Part shown: positions 1-7,926 of the stretch, in pieces
How the letters are laid out: each line of letters begins with the position of its first letter
Numbering within the stretch: position 1 is the first letter of the stretch
Origin: Sphingobium terrigena
Lineage (GTDB): Bacteria > Pseudomonadota > Alphaproteobacteria > Sphingomonadales > Sphingomonadaceae
Direction: 5' to 3'
Length of the DNA: 64,000 bases
Assembly (NCBI RefSeq): GCF_003591655.1
Contig: NZ_QVRA01000002.1
Location: 62,001-126,000 of the forward strand
Program-made: the position numbers and the translations under genes
The notes under the pieces: model-generated
Told to the model about the DNA's origin: nothing
Database searches by the model: none
The model's input: the letters and a program-made list of their open reading frames with translations, nothing else

Positions 1-2
1 GC

Positions 3-176
3 GACGAGCGCGGCTTTGTGCGGCTGGGATCGGTGGGCCAGCTGGCGGGCAACCGCTCCAGCTTCGACGTGCGCAACTACGGCTATAAGCGGCTATCCGA
101 CCTGGTGCAGGCCATCCCCAACTTCATCACCGAATCGCGCGAAGGCGGTCAGGTGTGGATCAAACGGGTGAATTAA
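3..176 (+). CDS. C-terminal end of a LOTUS/OST-HTH domain protein (partial)
   Basis: The gene enters from the left edge, so only the last 57 codons and the stop TAA are visible. The readable part (GFVRLGSVGQLAGNRSSFD, then NYGYKRLSDLVQAIPNF, ending in IKRVN) has the pattern of the OST-HTH/LOTUS domain, a small winged-helix RNA-binding module. In bacteria this module often sits at the C-terminus of NYN-domain (LabA/DUF88, PIN-like) proteins. The domain assignment rests on that pattern; the NYN part lies outside the window and is inferred only. No terminator hairpin with a T-run follows directly; a palindromic repeat begins 36 bp downstream. Confidence 0.6.
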   Translation, partial: DERGFVRLGSVGQLAGNRSSFDVRNYGYKRLSDLVQAIPNFITESREGGQVWIKRVN

Positions 177-212
177 TGTTGGAGGGAGTGCGACTGCGCG
201 CGCCTCTGTTCA

Positions 213-287
213 CCGTTCGGGCTGAGCCTGTCGAAGCCTTGTCCTTCTTCAAGAAATGCGACCCTTCGACAAGCTCAGGGCGAACGG
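213..287. repeat. Dispersed palindromic (REP-like) repeat
   Basis: The outer arms read CCGTTCGGGCTGAGCCTGTC and, on the other side, the near-complementary CGACAAGCTCAGGGCGAACGG, separated by an unrelated centre. The same arm type (CCGTTCG..CTGAGC..GTCGAAG) recurs at 16082-16200, 19543-19641 and 56800-56907, and a variant at 15023-15141 and 47333-47398. This is a multicopy intergenic palindrome. No protein is encoded here. Confidence 0.85.
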
Positions 288-346
288 AAGAATGAGATGC
301 GGAGATAGATGCTCCTGCGATCCACGCCTCTCTGCGCAACTTGCGT

Positions 347-379
347 AAAAAAAGGGCCGATCCTGTGAAGGACCGGCCC
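347..379 (-). terminator. Intrinsic terminator of the candidate sRNA
   Basis: A 10-bp stem with one mismatch (354-363 pairs with 370-379) encloses a 6-nt loop and is followed on the minus strand by seven T (353-347). It is a textbook rho-independent terminator. Confidence 0.8.
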
Positions 380-418
380 GTAAAGTTTAGGAGAGGATGC
401 CTGAAAGGCACGGCTCTC
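347..418 (-). ncRNA. Candidate small RNA with C-rich loop and intrinsic terminator
   Basis: On the minus strand this stretch shows three elements in order. First is a short hairpin (TGCC-TTTCA-GGCA, 398-410). Next is an unpaired pyrimidine-rich linker containing CCTCTCC, complementary to a Shine-Dalgarno sequence. Last is a strong G+C-rich hairpin (354-379) followed by seven T. A -10-like TAATAT lies at 424-429, inside a perfect 16-bp palindrome (424-439). This layout resembles trans-acting alphaproteobacterial sRNAs of the suhB/ar-type; that family link is from memory and unverified. The transcript start is an estimate. An alternative is that the hairpin is a second terminator for ettA read-through. 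Confidence 0.45.
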
Positions 419-446
419 TTCAAATATTAGCGCTAATATCGCAAGT

Positions 447-490
447 GCGAAAAGGAGTCGGGCAGTTGCAACTTTTGCAACCACCCGACT
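447..490 (-). terminator. Probable terminator downstream of ettA
   Basis: Two stacked stems (456-462 with 484-490, and 465-471 with 475-481) form a long hairpin with a 3-nt loop and one 2-nt internal mismatch. On the minus strand it is followed by CCTTTT. It starts 12 bp after the ettA stop codon. Confidence 0.6.
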
Positions 491-501
491 GAAGCATCAG
501 A

Positions 502-2187
502 TCAGCGGGTCAGCTTCTTGTAGGCCAACCGCGTCGGACGATCGGCCGCATCGCCCAGGCGGCGGCGCTTATCTTCCTCATATGCCTCGAAATTCCCCTC
601 AAACCATTCGACATGGCTGTCACCCTCGAACGCCAGGATGTGGGTGGCAAGGCGATCGAGGAAGAAGCGGTCATGGCTGATGACCACGGCGCAGCCCGCG
701 AAATTTTCGATCGCTTCTTCCAGCGCGCCGAGCGTTTCAACGTCAAGATCGTTGGTCGGTTCGTCGAGAAGCAGGACGTTGCCGCCCTTTTTCAGCATCT
801 TGGCGATATGGACGCGGTTGCGCTCACCGCCCGACAGCTTGCCAACATTCTTTTGCTGGTCCTGCCCTTTGAAGTTGAAGGCGCCGACATAGGCCCGCGT
901 CGACATGTCATGGCCGTTGACCTTCACATAATCGAGGCCGTCGGACACTTCTTCCCAGACATTCTTGCTATCGTCCAGATGATCGCGACTCTGGTCGACA
1001 AAGCCCAGACGGACGGTCGTGCCGATGTCGATCTCGCCCGAATCGGGCTTTTCCTGGCCGGTGATCAGCTTGAACAGGGTCGATTTACCCGCGCCGTTGG
1101 GGCCGATCACGCCGACAATGCCGCCCGGTGGCAGCAGGAAGGACAGATCCTCGAACAGCAGCTTGTCGCCAAAGGCCTTGCTGATGTTCTTGAACTCGAT
1201 GACCTTGCCGCCCAGCCGTTCCGGCACCTGGATGACGATCTGCGCCTTGCCGGGTGAGCGGCTGTTCTGGCCAGCGACCAGCTCCTCAAACTTCTTGATA
1301 CGCGCCTTGGACTTGGTCTGGCGGCCCTTGGTCCCGGCCCGGATCCATTCCAGCTCGTCATTGATCGCCTTCTGGCGGCCGGACGCTTCACGGTCCTCCT
1401 GCTCCAGACGCTTGGCCTTCTTCTCCAGATAGGTGGAGTAATTGCCTTCGTACGGGAAATATTTGCCGCGATCGAGTTCGAGGATCCAGCCCACGACATT
1501 GTCGAGGAAATAGCGGTCATGGGTGATCATCAGGACCGACCCGGCATATTCCTTCAGATGATTTTCCAGCCAGGTGACGCTTTCGGCATCCAGATGGTTG
1601 GTCGGTTCGTCGAGCAGGAGGATGTCGGGCTTCTGGATCAGCAGGCGGGTGAGCGCGATGCGGCGCTTTTCACCACCCGACAGATTTTCCACCGACCAGT
1701 CGGACGGCGGGCAACGCAGCGCCTCCATCGCGATTTCCAGCTGATTGTCGAGCGTCCAGCCATCGACCGCGTCGATCTGTTCCTGCAACGTGCCCATTTC
1801 CTCCATCAGCGCGTCGAAATCGACGTCCTCCGGCGGATCGGCCATGATGTTGCTGATCTCGTTGAAACGATCCATCTTGTCCGCAGTCTCGCGCGCGCCG
1901 TCCTTGACGTTCTCCAGCACGGTCTTGGTCGGGTCGAGCTGCGGCTCCTGCGCCAGATAGCCGACCGTGATATTCTCGCCCGGCCAGGCTTCGCCGGTGA
2001 AGTCGGTGTCGATACCGGCCATGATCTTGATCAGGGTCGATTTACCCGCACCGTTCGGGCCGACGATGCCGATCTTGGACCCGCGATAAAATTGCAGGTT
2101 GATGTTGCTCAGCACCGGCTTGGCAGCGCCGGGGAAGCTCTTGGTCATGTTCTTCATGACATAGGCATATTGCGAGGAGGCGGACAT
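502..2187 (-). CDS. ettA: Energy-dependent translational throttle protein EttA (ABC-F ATPase)
   Basis: This cytoplasmic ABC-F ATPase of 561 residues binds the ribosomal E site and gates early elongation according to the ATP/ADP ratio. Two ABC domains are present. The first has Walker A GPNGAGKS near residue 43, signature LSGGEKRR and Walker [13 protein letters not shown]. The second has Walker A GPNGAGKS, signature LSGGERNR and [11 protein letters not shown]. The linker carries the EttA-type motif [19 protein letters not shown], which separates it from Uup and other ABC-F members. There are no membrane segments. The start (MSASSQYAY) gives the normal family length; the frame stays open far upstream, but that part lies antisense to the peptidase gene. 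Probable terminator at 447-490. Confidence 0.95.
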   Translation of the reverse strand: MSASSQYAYVMKNMTKSFPGAAKPVLSNINLQFYRGSKIGIVGPNGAGKSTLIKIMAGIDTDFTGEAWPGENITVGYLAQEPQLDPTKTVLENVKDGARETADKMDRFNEISNIMADPPEDVDFDALMEEMGTLQEQIDAVDGWTLDNQLEIAMEALRCPPSDWSVENLSGGEKRRIALTRLLIQKPDILLLDEPTNHLDAESVTWLENHLKEYAGSVLMITHDRYFLDNVVGWILELDRGKYFPYEGNYSTYLEKKAKRLEQEDREASGRQKAINDELEWIRAGTKGRQTKSKARIKKFEELVAGQNSRSPGKAQIVIQVPERLGGKVIEFKNISKAFGDKLLFEDLSFLLPPGGIVGVIGPNGAGKSTLFKLITGQEKPDSGEIDIGTTVRLGFVDQSRDHLDDSKNVWEEVSDGLDYVKVNGHDMSTRAYVGAFNFKGQDQQKNVGKLSGGERNRVHIAKMLKKGGNVLLLDEPTNDLDVETLGALEEAIENFAGCAVVISHDRFFLDRLATHILAFEGDSHVEWFEGNFEAYEEDKRRRLGDAADRPTRLAYKKLTR

Positions 2188-2228
2188 GTTCGGGCAGCTC
2201 CGAGGGTAGGATAAGAGGATTTGGCGCG

Positions 2229-2257
2229 GAGTTAGCGGAGGCGGGACGCATTGGCAA
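2229..2257 (-). promoter_or_regulatory. Possible ettA promoter
   Basis: On the minus strand TTGCCA (-35) and TAACTC (-10) are separated by 17 bp, about 40 bp upstream of the ettA start codon. The match is only moderate and rests on spacing plus position in the divergent gap. Confidence 0.3.
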
Positions 2258-2286
2258 ATGGGCGATGGCTCGCTACGTTCCCATCC

Positions 2287-3660
2287 ATGCAGAAAATCCG
2301 ATCGGGCACGCTTGCCGCCCTCCTCCTTGGCAGCCTCCTCACCCCCGCTTTGTCCTATGCCGCACCGGCAGACAGCGCCGCGATTCGCGACGCTGCGCTC
2401 AAGGATGATGTCGCATGGGACTTCACCGAAGGGCTGACCACCGAAGTCGGCCCGCGTCCGGCCGGCACGCCGCAGGAAGCGCGCGCGCGCGACTGGGCGG
2501 TGGCAAAGCTCAAGGCGATGGGGTTCAGCAATGTGCGCGCCGAACCCTATACGATGCCGGTATGGGTGCGCGGCCGGGATGAGGCGAAAATCCTCTCCCC
2601 CTTCCCGCAAAATCTGGTGCTGGCGGCGCTGGGCAATAGCGGATCGACCCCGGACAAGGGGATAGAGGGCGAAGTCGTCTATTTCCCGACCATTGCCGAT
2701 CTGGAAGCCGCGCCCGCCGCCAGCGTGAAGGGCAAGATCGCCTTCGTCAGCCACGATATGGCAGCGACGCAGGACGGTTCTTCCTATGGCTATTTCGGCG
2801 CGGCGCGGCGGCAGGGCCCCAGCATCGCGTCGAAAAAGGGCGCGATCGCCATATTGATCCGCTCGATCGGTACGGACCATCACCGCCTGCCCCATACCGG
2901 GGTGCAGATGTGGGCCGATGGCGTGACGCCGATTCCCGCCGCCGCGCTTTCGGTCCCCGATGCAGAGCAACTGGCGCGGGTGATAGGGCGCGGACAGCCG
3001 GTGAAGCTCCACCTGACGCTGACCTCGAAAATGCTCAAGGACCAGCCATCAGGCAATGTGATCGCGGAAATAACCGGCACTGATCCTGGCGCTGGCATTG
3101 TCGTTGCCGCCTGCCATCTCGACAGTTGGGACCAGGGCACCGGCGCGATCGACGATGCGACCGGCTGCGGCATCGCGGCGGCAGCGGCGTTGCAGGTGGC
3201 CAAGGCGGGCCAGCCACGCCGCACCATTCGCGTGCTGATGGCGGGCGCGGAAGAAGTCGGCGGCGACGGCGCACGGGCCTATTACAAGGAGCATGGCGCG
3301 GAGAAACATGCGCTGGCGATCGAGTCGGACTTTGGTGCAGACCGCGTCTGGCGCGTCGATTTCAAATTGCCGCAGGGGCATGAGGCGCTCGCTACCCGTA
3401 TCGCAGCGGCCCTCGCGCCGCTGGGCATCGGGGCCAGCAAGCAGGAAGCGGGCGGCGGGGCCGACATCGCGCCGCTGGTCAAAGGCGGCGTGCCGGTGAT
3501 CGACCTGCAACAGGATGGCACCCGCTATTTCGACCTGCACCACACGCCCGACGATACGCTGGACAAGGTCGATCCGGCGCAGTTGCGACAGAATGTCGCT
3601 GCCTGGGCGGTAACGCTGAACCTGATCGCTCATGCATCAGAAACATTGGGCGTTAACTGA
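2287..3660 (+). CDS. Secreted M28-family zinc metallopeptidase
   Basis: The protein is about 457 residues with an N-terminal signal peptide (MQKIRSGTLAALLLGSLLTP, cut near SYA-AP), so it acts in the periplasm or outside. The M28 (aminopeptidase/carboxypeptidase Q-like) metal site is visible in order: a CHLDSW His near residue 277, an IDDATG Asp, the AGAEEVGGDGA catalytic and metal Glu pair near 322, an ESDFGAD Asp/Glu, and an LHHTPDDTLD His near 417. Residues about 120-230 fit an inserted PA domain. I chose ATG 2287 rather than the upstream in-frame 2251 because it starts directly at the signal peptide. The substrate is not predictable. With its signal peptide it could be one of the proteins handled by the T2SS encoded 10 kb away, but that is speculation. 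Confidence 0.9.
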   Translation: MQKIRSGTLAALLLGSLLTPALSYAAPADSAAIRDAALKDDVAWDFTEGLTTEVGPRPAGTPQEARARDWAVAKLKAMGFSNVRAEPYTMPVWVRGRDEAKILSPFPQNLVLAALGNSGSTPDKGIEGEVVYFPTIADLEAAPAASVKGKIAFVSHDMAATQDGSSYGYFGAARRQGPSIASKKGAIAILIRSIGTDHHRLPHTGVQMWADGVTPIPAAALSVPDAEQLARVIGRGQPVKLHLTLTSKMLKDQPSGNVIAEITGTDPGAGIVVAACHLDSWDQGTGAIDDATGCGIAAAAALQVAKAGQPRRTIRVLMAGAEEVGGDGARAYYKEHGAEKHALAIESDFGADRVWRVDFKLPQGHEALATRIAAALAPLGIGASKQEAGGGADIAPLVKGGVPVIDLQQDGTRYFDLHHTPDDTLDKVDPAQLRQNVAAWAVTLNLIAHASETLGVN

Positions 3661-3816
3661 ACTTTTATAGTAGACAACGCCCTGTCGCGTGATTCCTTCG
3701 TTTCACCGGCGCAGAAAAGCATTGATTTGTGCAACGCACACGTTAATGCGGGTCGCTCGCGTAGGGTCACATCGTAACGTGCCTGACGCGGCATAATGCT
3801 ATGGGAGCCGTACACA

Positions 3817-4020
3817 ATGAAGAAGATCGCTGCTGTTTTCGCTTCGGCCAGCCTGATGGCCCTCGCCGCTTGCGGTGAGAAGCCGGCCAACGAAACCGCG
3901 AACGCTTCGAACGCCGTCGTGGAAAACGTTGTTGAAAACGCCGTGAACGCTGCTGAAAATGCAACGAACGCTGCTGACAACGCCGCGAACGCTGCGAACA
4001 ACGCTGCGAACGCGATGTAA
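3817..4020 (+). CDS. Small Asn/Ala-rich lipoprotein
   Basis: This is a 67-residue protein. A signal peptide ends in the lipobox LAAC (Cys near residue 20), so the mature part is a lipid-anchored peptide of about 47 residues. That part is almost entirely Asn, Ala, Glu and Val in a loose NAA/NAV repeat, predicted to be a continuous Ala-rich helix, possibly an alanine-zipper coiled coil as in Lpp. ATG 3817 is preferred over 3796 because it gives MKKIAAVF, a normal lipoprotein signal, with GGGAG upstream. A strong terminator follows at once, so the gene is probably monocistronic. No function can be assigned. Confidence 0.8.
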   Translation: MKKIAAVFASASLMALAACGEKPANETANASNAVVENVVENAVNAAENATNAADNAANAANNAANAM

Positions 4021-4045
4021 TCTTCGCATTAGCGAGATTTCCGAA

Positions 4046-4076
4046 GGGCGGGCCGTATCCACGGCCCGCCCTTTTT
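4046..4076 (+). terminator. Intrinsic terminator after the small lipoprotein gene
   Basis: A perfect 11-bp stem (GGGCGGGCCGT, 4046-4056, with 4061-4071), a 4-nt loop, then TTTTT. It lies 25 bp after the lipoprotein stop codon. Confidence 0.92.
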
Positions 4077-4095
4077 GTTTGTGCCCAAGGGATCG

Positions 4096-4121
4096 GGAAC
4101 CTCTCCGTCTGCCCATCGGTT
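4096..4121 (+). promoter_or_regulatory. EcfG-type general-stress promoter candidate
   Basis: GGAAC (4096-4100) and GGTT (4118-4121) are separated by 17 bp. This matches the -35/-10 pattern GGAAC-N16/17-cGTT recognised by the alphaproteobacterial general-stress sigma factor EcfG, with one -10 mismatch. It points at the 25-residue peptide gene that starts 30 bp downstream. Confidence 0.5.
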
Positions 4122-4150
4122 GATTCTAAACCGCAGCAGGAGAAAATATC

Positions 4151-4228
4151 ATGGGCAAGGGACTGCTATTATGGCTGATCGGCGTGCCGATCCCCATCAT
4201 TCTGCTACTTTGGCTCTTCTTTCACTGA
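4151..4228 (+). CDS. 25-residue single-pass membrane peptide
   Basis: The peptide begins MGKGLLLWLIGVPIPIILL and ends WLFFH. Almost all of it is one hydrophobic membrane helix with a Pro-rich centre (VPIPII). An excellent ribosome binding site (AGGAG, 8-nt spacing) precedes the ATG and an EcfG-like promoter lies upstream, so this is likely a genuine expressed small protein although it is below usual gene-calling cut-offs. I recall similar unnamed short peptides in related genomes but cannot name a family. A stress-linked membrane role is only suggested by the promoter. Confidence 0.6.
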   Translation: MGKGLLLWLIGVPIPIILLLWLFFH

Positions 4229-4274
4229 TCGCCGATTGACGGGACGCGCGATAGGCCGCTAAGGCGCGAGGCGT

Positions 4275-4351
<77 letters not shown>

Positions 4352-4365
4352 CTTCATATAAATCG

Positions 4366-7300
4366 CTAATGAAAATCGCGTGATCCGGGCAATATCCGCA
4401 CGTTGCGCGGATGGCCATGGGTACGCACGCGCGACATGACTGGGTGAACAGCCTTACCCTCAACACCTGCTTCGCCCGATCCCGTCTCGATCAGCGTCGC
4501 ATGATCCTCCGACAGGCGATCCAACTCGACGGTGCGATCCACGATGCGATCCGCCATCAGGTGCAATACATCGACCGGCCCCTCCCGCACCCGCTGCACC
4601 ACGCCATGCGCCTCCATCAGTCGCGCGGCCATGACCGGCAGGCGATAGCGGTCCAGCATCCTGGCCCAGAGAAGGATATTGACGATGCCGGTCTCATCTT
4701 CCAGCGTCGCGAAGATCGCATTGCCCTTGCCGGGTCGCTGCCGCACCAGCACTACGCCCGCCACTTTGGCCCGTGTGCCATTTTTCACGCTGTTCATCTG
4801 CTCGCTGGTCAACAGCCCTTCGACCGCGAAAACCGGGCGCAGGAAGGTCATGGGATGCTGTTTGAGCGACAGGCGGGTCAATTGATAATCTGCCGCCACC
4901 GCTTCGGACAAGGGCATGGGCGGCAGGGCCGCATCGCTTTCCTCTCCCAGTTCACGCGCGCTGGCGGCAGCGAACAGTGGCAACTCGCCCACTGGCATCC
5001 GCCGCACGTCCCAGGCCGCGTCACGCCGTTCGCGCCCGATCGAGCGGCAGGCGTCGGCATCGGCCAGCAGATGCAGCGCACGGGCAGGCAGCCTTACCCG
5101 CCGCCCCAGTTCCTCGATCGTGGCGAAGGGACCGGATGCCGCGCGATCTACCGCAATCGCCTCTCCCCAGGCCTCGCGAAACCCATCAATCTGGCGAAAG
5201 CCCAGCCGCAACGCGAACGCCCCGTCCTTGCGGTGGCGCGGCACGATGTCGCCCCAGCGGCGATTGGCCGGGGTCCAATGCTTGCCCGCATCGGGATCGT
5301 CCGCCGCAATCGGCTCCAGCCCATTGTCCCAGCCGCTGGCATTGACGTCGATGCCGCGCACGATAACGCCATGTTCGATCGCGTCGCGCACGATCTGCGC
5401 CGGGGCGTAGAAGCCCATCGGCTGCGCATTGAGCAAGGCAGCGGCGAACACGGCGGGCTGATAGCATTTGAGCCAGGCTGACACATAGACCAGCCGGGCA
5501 AAGGAGATGGCGTGGCTTTCGGGGAAGCCATAGCTGCCGAACCCCTTGATCTGGTCATAACAACGCTGGGCGAAGGCGCGCTCATAGCCACGCCGCACCA
5601 TGCCGCCGACCATCTGCTCCTCAAACTCGCCGATCGTGCCAACATTGCGGAACGTCGCCATCGCCCGGCGCAACTGATTGGCGCGCGCGGGCGAAAATTC
5701 GGCTGCCGTGATCGCCAAATTCATCGCCTGTTCCTGAAACAGGGGGACGCCATAGGTGTGGCCCAGCACATGATGCAATTCGTCGGCGGGATAGGGCGGT
5801 GAAGGCGAAGGAAAGCGCCAGGATGGCGGCTTGCCATCGCGTGCCTCGGCCCGGCGGGCGAGATAGGGGTGGACCATATCCCCCTCGATCGGGCCGGGCC
5901 GCACGATCGCCACCTGCACCGCCAGATCGTAGAAAGTGCGCGGGCGCAGGCGGGGCAGCATGTTGATTTGGGCGCGGCTTTCCACCTGAAACACGCCCAC
6001 ACTGTCACCCCGGCACAGCATGTCATAGACCGGCGCTTCCTCCCCCGGCACCGACGCCAGCGTCATGTCGCCCAGGCCATGGTCGCGCATCAGCGCAAAC
6101 CCCTTGCGGATGCAGCTGAGCATCCCCAGCGCCAGTATATCGACCTTCATCAGGCCAAGCGCGTCGATATCATCCTTGTCCCATTCCAGAAAGGTGCGGT
6201 CCGCCATCGCGGCATGGTGGATCGGCACCGTTTCATCCAGCCGGTCCTGCGTCAGCACGAATCCGCCGACATGCTGCGACAGATGGCGCGGGAAGGTCAG
6301 CAGCCGGTCGACCAGTTCCTTCAACTGCATGATCAGCGGATTGCCCACGTCCAGCCCGGCGTCGCGGAAGCGCCGTTCCGCCATGCCGCTGGCGTGGCTG
6401 CCCCATACGGTGCTGCCGATCCGCGCGGTCACATCCTCCGACAGGCCCAGCACCTTGCCGACCTCCCGCACCGTGCTGCGCGGGCGGTAATGGATCACGG
6501 TCGCGGCGATGGCAGCGCGTTCGCGGCTATAGCGTGCATAGATATGCTGGATCACCTCCTCGCGCCGCTCATGTTCAAAATCGACGTCGATGTCGGGCGG
6601 TTCGTCACGATCCTCCGAAATGAAGCGGGAGAAGAGCAGGTTGTGTTTGGTCGGATCGACCGATGTGATGCCCAGATAATAGCAGACCGCCGAATTGGCC
6701 GCTGATCCCCGCCCCTGACACAGGATCGGCGGATCGAGGCTGCGGGCGAACTGCACCGCTTCATAGACGGTCAGGAAATAATAGGCATAGTTTCGGCTGC
6801 GGATCAGCGCGAACTCCGTCGCCAGCATCGCATTGACCTTGTCCGGCACGCCATCGGGATAGGCTTCGCCCGCCAGCCGCAGCACTTCATGTTCCAGCCA
6901 GTCCTGCGCCGCCCACCCCTCCGGCACCGGCTCATGGGGATATTCATATTTGAGGTCCGACAGATCGAACGCGATCCGGTCCAGCACGTCGCACCACGCA
7001 CCCACTGCCTGCGGCCAGTCGCGGAACAGTCGGGCCATTTCGCGCGCGGATTTCAGGTGCCGTTCGGCATTGGCCTCCAGCCGCCGCCCCGCCTCACGCA
7101 GGGTGACGCCATGGCGGATGCAGGTGACGACATCGTGCAGCGGCCGATCTTCTGGCATCGCATAGAGCGCGTCGCAGGTGGCGAGCAAAGGCAGCCCCAG
7201 CCGCTGCGCCATCGCCGCCAGCCGGGCTAGACGGCGGCGGTCCGGCCCGGCGCGCGGCATGGTGACGCCGATCCACACCCCGCCCGGCACCAACTGCGCC

Positions 7301-7926
7301 AATGTCGCCAGCAGCGTTTCGTCCGCCTCCCCCGCCATGACGATCAGGACCATGTCCTGCGCATGGTCGATCAGGTCGGACAGGCGCAGGTCGCAATCGC
7401 CCTTTTGTACCGTCTCTTTGAGATTACCGACACTCAGCAGCCGGGTCAGCCGCCCCCAGCCATGGCGGTTGATGGGGTAGGCGATAATGTCCGGCGTCCC
7501 ATCGGCAAAGCAAAGCCGCGCCCCGGTGACGAGACGGAAAGCCTGCGCCAGCCGCAATGCCTGCGCCGCAAAATGGCGGCGCTCCGCAGCCGACTGCGCG
7601 GTTTCGCCAGTACGGATGCCCTGATCCTCGGCATCCTCGGCCAGCATCTTGCGCACCGATTTGAGCGCGCTCCACGCCCGCACCACCCCGGCGACCGTAT
7701 TGCGATCGGCAATGCCGATGCCCGCATGGCCCAGCGCCAGCGCCTGCCCCACCATATCGGCCGGGTGGGACGCGCCGCGCAGGAAACTATAATTGGTCGC
7801 CGCCACCAGCTCGGCGAAGTCCGGCGCAGGCGATGGCGGTTCCGTCCGCCGCGCCCGCAACGCCGCATCCAGAGCGATGGGCCGCCGCCCCTCCTCCTCC
7901 GGCCCCGGATCACGCCCCCGGCTCAT
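4366..7926 (-). CDS. dnaE2: Error-prone DNA polymerase DnaE2
   Basis: A C-family polymerase alpha-like subunit of 1186 residues, the synthesising member of the ImuA-ImuB-DnaE2 mutasome that copies past DNA lesions and causes damage-induced mutation. The N-terminal PHP domain starts at about residue 40 (FAELVAATNYSFLRGASHP). The palm motif PDIDVDFEHERREE near residue 440 carries the catalytic Asp residues, and LRPRTFYDLAVQVAIVRPGP is the DnaE2-typical segment. An OB-fold part (RAKVAGVVLVRQRPGKG) is near the C-terminus. The ATG overlaps the imuB stop by 4 bp (ATGA), so translation is coupled. Expression should follow the LexA box before imuA. The frame is open beyond 7926, but that part is imuB in another frame. 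Confidence 0.95.
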   Translation of the reverse strand: MSRGRDPGPEEEGRRPIALDAALRARRTEPPSPAPDFAELVAATNYSFLRGASHPADMVGQALALGHAGIGIADRNTVAGVVRAWSALKSVRKMLAEDAEDQGIRTGETAQSAAERRHFAAQALRLAQAFRLVTGARLCFADGTPDIIAYPINRHGWGRLTRLLSVGNLKETVQKGDCDLRLSDLIDHAQDMVLIVMAGEADETLLATLAQLVPGGVWIGVTMPRAGPDRRRLARLAAMAQRLGLPLLATCDALYAMPEDRPLHDVVTCIRHGVTLREAGRRLEANAERHLKSAREMARLFRDWPQAVGAWCDVLDRIAFDLSDLKYEYPHEPVPEGWAAQDWLEHEVLRLAGEAYPDGVPDKVNAMLATEFALIRSRNYAYYFLTVYEAVQFARSLDPPILCQGRGSAANSAVCYYLGITSVDPTKHNLLFSRFISEDRDEPPDIDVDFEHERREEVIQHIYARYSRERAAIAATVIHYRPRSTVREVGKVLGLSEDVTARIGSTVWGSHASGMAERRFRDAGLDVGNPLIMQLKELVDRLLTFPRHLSQHVGGFVLTQDRLDETVPIHHAAMADRTFLEWDKDDIDALGLMKVDILALGMLSCIRKGFALMRDHGLGDMTLASVPGEEAPVYDMLCRGDSVGVFQVESRAQINMLPRLRPRTFYDLAVQVAIVRPGPIEGDMVHPYLARRAEARDGKPPSWRFPSPSPPYPADELHHVLGHTYGVPLFQEQAMNLAITAAEFSPARANQLRRAMATFRNVGTIGEFEEQMVGGMVRRGYERAFAQRCYDQIKGFGSYGFPESHAISFARLVYVSAWLKCYQPAVFAAALLNAQPMGFYAPAQIVRDAIEHGVIVRGIDVNASGWDNGLEPIAADDPDAGKHWTPANRRWGDIVPRHRKDGAFALRLGFRQIDGFREAWGEAIAVDRAASGPFATIEELGRRVRLPARALHLLADADACRSIGRERRDAAWDVRRMPVGELPLFAAASARELGEESDAALPPMPLSEAVAADYQLTRLSLKQHPMTFLRPVFAVEGLLTSEQMNSVKNGTRAKVAGVVLVRQRPGKGNAIFATLEDETGIVNILLWARMLDRYRLPVMAARLMEAHGVVQRVREGPVDVLHLMADRIVDRTVELDRLSEDHATLIETGSGEAGVEGKAVHPVMSRVRTHGHPRNVRILPGSRDFH

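Noticed and set aside
2188..3012. Open frame extending ettA upstream by about 275 codons
   Set aside because: It lies antisense to the signal peptide and N-terminal half of the M28 peptidase; the family start MSASSQYAY and normal EttA length fix the start at 2187.
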